From Lysobacterales bacterium (lineage in GTDB: Bacteria; Pseudomonadota; Gammaproteobacteria; Xanthomonadales; Xanthomonadaceae): DNA of 5,316 nucleotides. This document shows positions 1 through 5,316 of the stretch, piece after piece (the stretch's first letter is position 1; each line of letters opens with the position of its first letter). Both the position numbers and the translations under genes were made by a program. The notes under the pieces were generated by a model, which worked only from the letters and a program-made list of their open reading frames with translations, was not told the DNA's origin and did not search any database. The stretch is from NCBI GenBank assembly GCA_015655035.1, contig JAATFS010000249.1:1-5316 (forward strand), read 5' to 3'.

Positions 1-927
1 CAGAGCCGCAACCTGGATGCACTGATAGAGCGAGTGAAATTTATCGGCCCCACTCACGTCTACCTGCAAGCCTTCGCCGACCCCGACGGCAACAACACCG
101 CCGACGCCGTCTACTTCCCCAACCGGCACATGCCGATGCGCGCGGACTTGTTCAATCGTGTCGCCTGGCAACTCAAGACCCGTGCCGGGGTGAAGGTCTA
201 CGCCTGGCTGCCGGTGCTCGGCTACGAGCTTCCGGACAAGACCGAGCGCGCTGCATTGGCGATCCGCAGCAACGAGAAGGACGGCATGTACCGCCTGGAC
301 TTCACCCGCCCCGAAGCGCGCCAGATCGTTCTCGATCTTTACGAAGACCTGGCGATCAACTCCTACTTCGAGGGGCTGCTGTTCCACGATGACGCCTACG
401 TACGCGATACCGAGCTGAGCCAACTGCCACAGGAAGACCAGGACGGTAGCCGCACCCAGGCACTTATCGACTTCACCCTGGCCTTGCGAGACCGCGCCCA
501 ACGCTGGCGGCCGAAGCTGGCGACAGTACGAAATATCTATGCGCAGCCGGTACTGCAGGAAAAGAGCGCGGCCTGGTTCGCGCAGCGGCTAGACCTGTTC
601 AACCGAGCCTATGACCACACCGCGCTGATGGCGATGCCATGGATGGAAGGCAGCAAGCGACCGCAGCATTGGCTGGATGCGCTGGTCACCGCCGTGCGCG
701 AGCACGACCCTACATTGCAGCGCACCATCTTCGAGCTGCAGACCGTCGACTGGCGCACGAAGACCCCCATCAGCGGAGAGGTGCTACGCACGCAGATCCG
801 CCGACTGCAGGCGCAGGGGGTGCATCACATCGCCTGGTATCCGGACGACTTCATTGGCAACCACCCCCCACTCAAGGACGCTCGCGCGGCGATGTCCGCG
901 CGCGACTTCCCCTATCCGGAGAAGTGA
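1..927 (+). CDS. pgaB: Poly-beta-1,6-N-acetyl-D-glucosamine N-deacetylase PgaB, C-terminal part (5' end outside window)
   Basis: The frame is open from base 1 to the TGA at 925-927, giving 308 residues with no start, so this is the 3' part of a larger gene. The GTG at 34 is an internal valine codon. The protein matches the C-terminal domain of PgaB/HmsF, a TIM-barrel-like domain (GH153) that binds and cleaves partly deacetylated PNAG in the periplasm. Landmarks in window numbering are VYLQAFADPDG near 20-30, FPNR near 39-42, VYAWLPVL near 66-73, the acidic FHDD motif at 128-131 (the family's expected active-site region), RNIYAQPV, MAMPWMEG and a late WYPDDF motif. I aligned these from memory with E. 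coli PgaB, which has the same motifs in the same order. The N-terminal polysaccharide deacetylase domain and the signal or lipoprotein peptide must lie upstream and are not seen. The gene ends one base before pgaC, consistent with a pga operon. The domain looks intact, with no frameshift. Confidence 0.93.
   Translation, partial: QSRNLDALIERVKFIGPTHVYLQAFADPDGNNTADAVYFPNRHMPMRADLFNRVAWQLKTRAGVKVYAWLPVLGYELPDKTERAALAIRSNEKDGMYRLDFTRPEARQIVLDLYEDLAINSYFEGLLFHDDAYVRDTELSQLPQEDQDGSRTQALIDFTLALRDRAQRWRPKLATVRNIYAQPVLQEKSAAWFAQRLDLFNRAYDHTALMAMPWMEGSKRPQHWLDALVTAVREHDPTLQRTIFELQTVDWRTKTPISGEVLRTQIRRLQAQGVHHIAWYPDDFIGNHPPLKDARAAMSARDFPYPEK
918..924 (+). promoter_or_regulatory. Ribosome binding site of pgaC
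   Basis: GGAGAAG lies inside the last codons of pgaB. Seven bases separate GGAG from the ATG at 929. It supports this start over the many in-frame codons further upstream, which would overlap pgaB. Confidence 0.75.
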
Positions 928-928
928 C

Positions 929-2182
929 ATGGATCAGAACCTTCTACTTTTCACGCTGTTCCAGTTCGCCTTCTTTTATCCGATGGTGATGGCCTTCTTC
1001 TGGATGTCCGGCGGCCTGTACTACTACTTTCGGCGCGAACGCAAATCGCGCCCGCGCAACGACCCTCCGCCGCTGGAGCAATACCCGTTCGCCAGCCTGC
1101 TGATCCCCTGCCACAACGAAGCCGACAACCTCGAGGACACGCTTGGCGCGGCGCTCGCGCAGCGCTATCCGGACTTCGAGGTCATCGCCATCAACGACGG
1201 CAGCAAGGACGATACCGGCGCCCGGCTCGACGCCATGGCGGCCATCCACCCGCGCCTGCGCGTGATCCACCTGGATCGCAATCTGGGCAAGGCCAACGCG
1301 TTGCGCATGGGCGCGCTGGCAGCGCGCTCGGAATACCTGATCTGCATCGACGGCGACGCCATGCTCGAAGAACACGCGATGCATTGGCTGGTCTGGCACC
1401 TGACCAGCGGCCCTCGCGTCGGCGCGGTCACCGGTAATCCGCGCATCCGCAACCGCTCCACCCTGCTGGGCCGCCTGCAAGTCGCCGAGTTTTCATCGAT
1501 CATCGGCATGATCAAGCGCACCCAGCGTGTGTATGGCCGCATCTTCACCATTTCCGGCGTGATCGCGGCCTTCCGCCGCACCGCCCTGCACCGCGTCGGC
1601 TACTGGGCCGACGACATGATCACCGAGGACATCGACATCAGTTGGCGCCTGCAACTGGATAGCTGGGACGTCCGCTACGAGCCCAATGCACTGTGCTTCA
1701 TCCTGATGCCGGAAACCCTGAAAGGCCTGTGGCAGCAACGCCTGCGCTGGGCACAAGGCGGTGTGGAAGTGCTGCTCAGGCACGGCAGCGCGTTGTTCCG
1801 GTGGCGCCAGCGACGCATGTGGGGCGTGCTGCTGGAATACATCTTCAGCGTGTGCTGGGCCTACATCATGCTGATGATCATGCTGCTGTGGGTACTCGGG
1901 AAATTCATCCCGATGCCGCCACAGCTGTACATCGCCACCTTGTTGCCGCAGTGGCATGGCGTGATCCTGGCACTGACGTGCCTGCTGCAATTCGCCAGCA
2001 GCCTGATCATCGATCGCCAGTACGAGACTCACGTCGGGCGCAGTTATTTCTGGGTCATCTGGTACCCGATGGCGTACTGGCTGATCAACCTCACCACCAC
2101 GGTCGTAGCGCTCCCGAAGACGCTGTTCAAGCGCCGTGGCAAGCGCGCTATCTGGACCAGTCCGGACCGAGGACTCCGATGA
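929..2182 (+). CDS. pgaC: Poly-beta-1,6-N-acetyl-D-glucosamine synthase PgaC (GT2 glycosyltransferase)
   Basis: This 417-residue inner-membrane processive glycosyltransferase (PgaC/HmsR/IcaA type) polymerises UDP-GlcNAc into beta-1,6-linked PNAG. A membrane segment spans about residues 5-33. The cytoplasmic GT2 domain follows, with LLIPCHNE (57-64), NDGSKDD (89-95), the DGD metal/UDP motif (141-143), TED with the likely catalytic base Asp234 (232-234) and the QRLRW form of QxxRW (270-274). Further hydrophobic segments lie near 298-322, 343-361 and 372-395, followed by a basic tail. Its length is close to IcaA and E. coli PgaC (about 410-440). I chose ATG 929 because it follows a good GGAG site, places the first membrane helix at the N-terminus as in the family, and starts one base after the pgaB stop. 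The stop overlaps the pgaD start. In E. coli the PgaC-PgaD complex is switched on by cyclic di-GMP; the same control here is inferred. All key residues are present. Confidence 0.95.
   Translation: MDQNLLLFTLFQFAFFYPMVMAFFWMSGGLYYYFRRERKSRPRNDPPPLEQYPFASLLIPCHNEADNLEDTLGAALAQRYPDFEVIAINDGSKDDTGARLDAMAAIHPRLRVIHLDRNLGKANALRMGALAARSEYLICIDGDAMLEEHAMHWLVWHLTSGPRVGAVTGNPRIRNRSTLLGRLQVAEFSSIIGMIKRTQRVYGRIFTISGVIAAFRRTALHRVGYWADDMITEDIDISWRLQLDSWDVRYEPNALCFILMPETLKGLWQQRLRWAQGGVEVLLRHGSALFRWRQRRMWGVLLEYIFSVCWAYIMLMIMLLWVLGKFIPMPPQLYIATLLPQWHGVILALTCLLQFASSLIIDRQYETHVGRSYFWVIWYPMAYWLINLTTTVVALPKTLFKRRGKRAIWTSPDRGLR
2169..2173 (+). promoter_or_regulatory. Ribosome binding site of pgaD
   Basis: GAGGA lies in the end of pgaC, five bases before the ATG at 2179. 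It fixes the pgaD start at the ATGA overlap. Confidence 0.7.
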
Positions 2183-2658
2183 GCACCGTTCCCTCCAACC
2201 GTTTCGATTCGCGCCTGATCCAGAAACCACAATTGCAGCCGAAGGCGCAGCGCACCCTCTGGGGATTGCTGACCTTGCTGCTCTGGGGCTTCTACTTCTA
2301 CCTGTGGGCGCCCCTGGTGACCCTGCTGGCCTGGGTATTCGGCATCCGCCTGAGCTGGCTCGAACTGTACGAGTACAAGCAGCGGCTGGATCCGTTCGTA
2401 CTCATCGTGCTACCACTGATCCTGGTCTGTTGTTCGGTGCTGCTGATCCTCTGGGCCGAATACAATCGCGCCCGCTTCAGCGGCAAGGACCGGCGAAGCT
2501 CGCAAAAAGACGTGCTGTTGCCGCAGGTGGCGCAGAATCTCGGCGCCAGCGCCGAGCTGGCGGCACAACTGGCCAACTCGAAGAACGCGACGCTGCATAT
2601 GGACGACCTGGCGCGCCCGACGGCCATCACCGAGCGCGTACTGCCCTTGCCAAGGTAA
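2179..2658 (+). CDS. pgaD: PNAG biosynthesis protein PgaD (small membrane partner of PgaC)
   Basis: This 159-residue protein has the PgaD layout: a short polar N-terminus with LIQKPQLQ (13-20), two membrane helices at about 26-55 and 72-93, a basic stretch just inside the membrane (NRARFSGKDRR, 96-106) and a soluble C-terminal tail ending near ERVL. E. coli PgaD is about 137 residues with the same pattern, including a WA-x-YN-x-x-RF junction after the second helix (WAEYNRARF here). In E. coli PgaD binds PgaC and is needed for polymerisation, and cyclic di-GMP holds the two together; transfer of that role here is inference. The ATG overlaps the pgaC stop as ATGA and is preceded by GAGGA, so translational coupling is likely. 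PgaD proteins diverge strongly, so the call rests on topology, the junction motif and position after pgaC. The protein is somewhat longer than the E. coli one, at both ends. Confidence 0.9.
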   Translation: MSTVPSNRFDSRLIQKPQLQPKAQRTLWGLLTLLLWGFYFYLWAPLVTLLAWVFGIRLSWLELYEYKQRLDPFVLIVLPLILVCCSVLLILWAEYNRARFSGKDRRSSQKDVLLPQVAQNLGASAELAAQLANSKNATLHMDDLARPTAITERVLPLPR

Positions 2659-2671
2659 GCGAGCCATCGCC

Positions 2672-2699
2672 GCGGCGGGGCGCCTAACGGCCCCGCCGC
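2672..2699. terminator. GC-rich hairpin between convergent pgaD and proA, likely shared terminator
   Basis: A perfect 10-bp inverted repeat (GCGGCGGGGC at 2672-2681 and GCCCCGCCGC at 2690-2699) encloses an 8-base loop. It begins 13 bases after the pgaD stop on the plus strand and 23 bases after the proA stop on the minus strand, so it could end both transcripts. Neither side has a T-run, so it is not a textbook intrinsic terminator. It may act as a weak terminator, work with Rho, or protect 3' ends. The hairpin is seen directly; its function is inferred from position. Confidence 0.7.
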
Positions 2700-2722
2700 C
2701 GAGACCGGCAGGATCGTGGAAA

Positions 2723-3970
2723 CTAGTGTCTGACCTGCCCTTCGCCACGCACCACGAAGCGCTCCACCGTCAGCGCCTCCAGGCCCATCGGCCCATAGGA
2801 ATGCAGGCGCGTGGTCGAGATCCCGATCTCCGCGCCGAGGCCCAGTTCGCCGCCATCGGAAAAACGCGAGGATGCGTTGATCATCACCACTGCCGAGCGC
2901 AGCCCCTGTACGAAGGCATCGGCACTGGTGGCATCGTTGGTGGCGATGACTTCGGTGTGATCCGAACCATATCGGCGCACATGCTCGATGGCGGTCTCCA
3001 GGTCCGGCACCACCCGGATCGCCAGCACCAGATCGAGGAATTCGGCCGCGTAGTCGTCCTCGGTGGCGGCCGACACGCCGGAGACCTGCGCACGGGTGGC
3101 GTCGTCACCACGCAGCTCCACCCCGCGCTCGCGCAATGCCTTCGCCGCGGCAGGCAGGAAGCGCGCAGCGATATCGGCATGCACCAGCAAGGTCTCCAGC
3201 GAGTTGCATGCCGATGGACGCGTCGCCTTGCCGTCCACCAGCAACCGCAGCGCCAGCTCGACATCGGCCGACGCATCGACAAACAGGTGGCACACACCCT
3301 TGTAGTGCTTGATCACCGGCACCCGTGCATTTTCGGCCACGAAACGGATCAGGCCCTCGCCGCCACGCGGGATGGCCAGGTCGACGATATCGGTCAATTG
3401 CAGCAACTCGAGCATGGTTTCGCGGCGCAGGTCAGTGACCAGGGTAAGTGCTGCATCGTTGATCCCGGCCGCGCGCAACGCGCCTTTCAGCACATCGGCA
3501 ATGGCGGTATTGGAATGGATGGCCTCCGAGCCGCCGCGCAGGATCACGCCGTTACCGGCCTTGATGCACAGGGCTGCGGCATCGGCGGTCACGTTCGGCC
3601 GTGCTTCGTAGATCATCGCGATCACGCCCAGCGGCACACGTACCTTCTGTACCCGGATGCCATTGGGGCGCACATCGTCGCGGGTCACCTGCCCCACCGG
3701 ATCCGGTAGAGCAGCCACTTCGCGCAGCGCTGCGGCGATGCCGGCCAGGCGTTTCTGGTCCAGCGCCAGGCGATCCAGCATCGCGCTGCCCACGCCCTTT
3801 TCGCGCGCCGCCTCGAGGTCGCGCGCGTTGGCGGCCAGGATGGCCGCCTCGCCGGCCTCCAGCGCCGCTGCCATCGCTTCCAGCAGGGACTGCTTGGCGG
3901 CGGCGGAGAGCTGCGCCAGCGTTTGTGCAGCCTCGCGGCACTGCAAGGCAAGGTTCTTGATGTCGGTCAT
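2723..3970 (-). CDS. proA: Glutamate-5-semialdehyde dehydrogenase (gamma-glutamyl phosphate reductase) ProA
   Basis: This 415-residue cytoplasmic enzyme reduces gamma-glutamyl 5-phosphate to glutamate 5-semialdehyde with NADPH, the second step of proline synthesis. The semialdehyde then cyclises before the last reduction by ProC, which is not in this window. It is an aldehyde-dehydrogenase-fold protein of normal family length (E. coli 417). Landmarks are YEARPNVTADAAALCIKAGN (121-140), LRGGSEAIHSN (144-154), IPRGGEGLI (200-208), HYKGVCHLFVD (222-232), the catalytic Cys255 within RPSACNSLET (251-260), the ProA signature region around HVRRYGSDHTEVI (330-342), SSRFSDGGELGLGAEIGIS (367-385) and GPMGLEALT (393-401). 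The start is firm: the in-frame stop at 4007-4009 precedes it with no other start codon between. No Shine-Dalgarno is visible before it. It lies 63 bases downstream of proB in the same direction, so a proBA transcription unit is likely. The coding region is intact. Confidence 0.97.
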   Translation of the reverse strand: MTDIKNLALQCREAAQTLAQLSAAAKQSLLEAMAAALEAGEAAILAANARDLEAAREKGVGSAMLDRLALDQKRLAGIAAALREVAALPDPVGQVTRDDVRPNGIRVQKVRVPLGVIAMIYEARPNVTADAAALCIKAGNGVILRGGSEAIHSNTAIADVLKGALRAAGINDAALTLVTDLRRETMLELLQLTDIVDLAIPRGGEGLIRFVAENARVPVIKHYKGVCHLFVDASADVELALRLLVDGKATRPSACNSLETLLVHADIAARFLPAAAKALRERGVELRGDDATRAQVSGVSAATEDDYAAEFLDLVLAIRVVPDLETAIEHVRRYGSDHTEVIATNDATSADAFVQGLRSAVVMINASSRFSDGGELGLGAEIGISTTRLHSYGPMGLEALTVERFVVRGEGQVRH

Positions 3971-4033
3971 TTTTGGGAGATCTGAGACGAAATTGGGAAA
4001 AGCGCGCTAGCGGCACTTGCTGCGATGTGGATC

Positions 4034-5191
4034 CTAGACCAGCACCAGATCGTCGCGATGGATCACGTTCTCGCCATAGTTGTAACCCAGGATCGATTCG
4101 ATGTCGCGCGAATGGCGGCCGGCGATGCGGCGCACATCCGCAGCCGAATACTGGCTGACACCGTGCGCCAGACAACGCTCGCCGCCGCCCTCACGCAGCC
4201 GCACCTGGATCATGTCGCCCCGGCGGAAATCGCCCTCGGCACCCGATACGCCGCCGGGCAGCAGCGAGGCGCCCTTGTCGGCCAGCGCCACTGCCGCGCC
4301 GGGGTCGATCAGGATCGCGCCTGGCTCCACCGGCGCATGCCGCAGCCAATACTTGCGTGCGGCGATGCGGGTGCGCGCGGCATGGATACGCGTGCCACGC
4401 AGCGTGTCCTGCGCCAGCGCTCGCACCACTTCGCCGCTGCGGCCGTTGAACAGATAGGTCTCGATCCCCGCCGCGCCCGCCTTGGCGGCCGCCTCCAGCT
4501 TGGTGCGCATGCCGCCGGTGCCGACGCGGCTGCCGCTGCCGCCCGCCATCGCCAACACCTCGGCGGTCAGCTCGCTGACCTGTTCCAGCGGCTGCGCATC
4601 GGCGTGGGTGCGCGGGTCGGCGGTGTAGAGGCCGTCGATGTCGGTGGCGATGAACAATGCGTCGGCATCGACCAGCGCGGCGACGATCGCGGCCAGGTTG
4701 TCGTTGTCGCCAAGTTTGAGCTCGTCCACCGACACGGTGTCGTTCTCGTTGATCACCGGCAACGCGCCCAGCCGCAGCAGCTCGCCCAGCGTGGCGCGTG
4801 CATTGAGATAACGGCGGCGATTGCGCAGGTCGTCGTGGGTCAGCAGCACTTGCGCGACCGGTCGCTCGAAGAAGCGCTGCCACAGTGCAATCAACTGGGC
4901 CTGGCCTAGCGCGGCCAGCGCCTGGCGCGCCGCGATCGCGGCGCCGGCCTCTGCCGCCTTGGGCAGGATCGCGCGCCCTGCCGCCACCGCCCCGGACGAT
5001 ACGATCACTATTTCACGGCCGGCGATCAGGTTGGCCGAGACGAACTGCGCCAATCCCAGCACGAAACGCGGCGACAGCCCGCCGCCGTCGGCGGCCAGCA
5101 GGCTGCTGCCGACCTTGAGCACCGCGCGGCGCCAGGTCGGCAACGGCTGTTCGTTGAAAGGCGAAGACGGCGTGGACTGCGAGGAGGTCAT
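4034..5191 (-). CDS. proB: Glutamate 5-kinase ProB, with C-terminal PUA domain
   Basis: This cytoplasmic enzyme phosphorylates L-glutamate with ATP to gamma-glutamyl 5-phosphate, the committing step of proline synthesis. The 385 residues contain an amino-acid-kinase domain with LKVGSS (25-30), SSGAVAAGR (65-73), LLTHDD (116-121), VINENDTVS (146-154), GDNDNLAA (161-168), ATDIDGLYTADPR (182-194) and GTGGMRTKLEAA (224-235). A PUA domain follows from about 287 to the end, with KGASLLPGG and RRIAGRHS. Asp121 aligns with E. coli Asp107, whose change to Asn is known to relieve proline inhibition, so feedback control is probably kept. I chose the ATG at 5191: it lies 14 bases after the upstream stop and gives a length close to Xanthomonas ProB as I remember it. 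The only ATG further upstream, at 5221, would overlap the preceding gene and has no ribosome site. E. coli ProB is 367 residues; about 17 of the extra residues form a polar N-terminal extension. Confidence 0.96.
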   Translation of the reverse strand: MTSSQSTPSSPFNEQPLPTWRRAVLKVGSSLLAADGGGLSPRFVLGLAQFVSANLIAGREIVIVSSGAVAAGRAILPKAAEAGAAIAARQALAALGQAQLIALWQRFFERPVAQVLLTHDDLRNRRRYLNARATLGELLRLGALPVINENDTVSVDELKLGDNDNLAAIVAALVDADALFIATDIDGLYTADPRTHADAQPLEQVSELTAEVLAMAGGSGSRVGTGGMRTKLEAAAKAGAAGIETYLFNGRSGEVVRALAQDTLRGTRIHAARTRIAARKYWLRHAPVEPGAILIDPGAAVALADKGASLLPGGVSGAEGDFRRGDMIQVRLREGGGERCLAHGVSQYSAADVRRIAGRHSRDIESILGYNYGENVIHRDDLVLV

Positions 5192-5201
5192 GGGTCGGTG
5201 G

Positions 5202-5207
5202 CGCCTC
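5202..5207 (-). promoter_or_regulatory. Probable weak ribosome binding site of proB
   Basis: On the minus strand GAGGCG overlaps the TGA stop of the upstream gene. GAGG stands 12 bases before the ATG at 5191, longer than usual spacing. It is the only purine-rich site nearby and favours 5191 over the ATG at 5221, which has none. Confidence 0.4.
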
Positions 5208-5316
5208 AGCGCGCATTCCATTCGTGGACGATCAGCTCCGAGGCATCCTGCAACACCAGCGGATCCTGCGCCACCAACGCACGTGCCTGTTCCAGGCTGG
5301 CGACCCCACGCAACAG
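5206..5316 (-). CDS. Probable YCII-domain protein, C-terminal fragment (5' end outside window)
   Basis: The minus-strand frame is open from the window edge to a TGA at 5206-5208 and encodes the last 36 residues of a protein. The fragment reads as a beta-helix-beta ending: a short LLRGV strand, then SLEQARALVAQDP (residues 7-19), then a final strand with ELIVHEW before the stop. An 'S-x-x-x-A-R-A-L-V-x-x-D-P' helix followed by a last strand ending in a tryptophan is typical of the C-terminus of YCII-related proteins, small dimeric alpha/beta proteins of mostly unknown role. That match is from memory and from a fragment only, so the family call is tentative. The gene ends 14 bases before proB in the same direction, suggesting cotranscription with proBA. 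Codon use matches its neighbours, so this is not a spurious frame. No function is claimed. Confidence 0.55.
   Translation of the reverse strand: MLRGVASLEQARALVAQDPLVLQDASELIVHEWNAR

Noticed and set aside
34..36. GTG at 34 as the start of a separate gene
   Set aside because: The frame is open to base 1, and the residues before it continue the PgaB domain, so it is an internal valine codon.
677..928. Extended start for pgaC giving 84 extra residues
   Set aside because: The extension overlaps pgaB in another frame and is Arg/Ser/Thr-rich. The ATG at 929 has a good ribosome site and begins with the expected membrane helix.
1493..2230. Minus-strand open frame (245 codons) antisense to pgaC
   Set aside because: It is a shadow of pgaC, whose GT2 motifs and membrane helices are all present. 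The antisense product has low-complexity His/Gln/Asp-rich sequence.
2726..3709. Long plus-strand open frame (327 codons) antisense to proA
   Set aside because: It lies wholly inside proA on the opposite strand, and its product is rich in His, Gln, Arg and Gly with no recognisable motif. Long antisense frames are expected in GC-rich coding DNA, and ProA is intact and clearly recognised.
4001..4012. CGCTAGCG palindrome in the proB-proA spacer as a terminator or operator
   Set aside because: It is a bare 8-base palindrome with no loop and no strong T-run after it, too short to call a regulatory site.
4025..4909. Long plus-strand open frame (294 codons) antisense to proB
   Set aside because: It mirrors the codon pattern of proB, has a His/Gln/Arg/Ala-biased composition and no family resemblance. 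No ribosome site or promoter distinguishes it.
5192..5221. ATG at 5221 as the proB start, giving 10 extra residues
   Set aside because: It would overlap the upstream gene by 16 bases and has no ribosome site, while the ATG at 5191 fits the family length.

Overview
This is a GC-rich, gene-dense chromosomal window from a gammaproteobacterium, most likely a member of the Xanthomonadaceae (Xanthomonas or a close relative). That assignment rests on my memory of the Xanthomonas ProB and ProA proteins, which these two match closely, including the Ser/Gln/Pro-rich N-terminal extension of ProB. I could not run a search to confirm it.

The window holds two convergent gene sets that meet at a strong GC hairpin around 2672-2699. 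On the plus strand (1-2658) are the 3' part of pgaB, complete pgaC and complete pgaD. They make, export and process poly-beta-1,6-N-acetyl-D-glucosamine (PNAG), a biofilm polysaccharide. PgaC is the membrane glycosyltransferase and PgaD its small membrane partner. PgaB acts in the periplasm, and the part seen here is its C-terminal glycoside hydrolase/PNAG-binding domain; the deacetylase domain must lie upstream of the window. The genes are tightly packed (TGA-C-ATG at pgaB/pgaC and ATGA at pgaC/pgaD), which points to one operon with coupled translation. The promoter, and pgaA if present, lie upstream of the window.

On the minus strand (5316 down to 2723) are the 3' end of a small gene that resembles the end of a YCII-domain protein, then proB (glutamate 5-kinase) and proA (glutamate-5-semialdehyde dehydrogenase). 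ProB and ProA are the first two enzymes of proline synthesis from glutamate. The YCII-like gene ends 14 bases before proB, so it is probably cotranscribed with it.

No RNA genes, mobile elements, CRISPR arrays or long repeats were seen, and every gap between genes is 64 bases or shorter. The region is ordinary core metabolism plus a known biofilm operon. I found no convincing new system. The points worth a second look are small: proA has no visible Shine-Dalgarno, the shared hairpin lacks a T-tract, ProB has an N-terminal extension, and a small gene of unclear function sits ahead of proBA.
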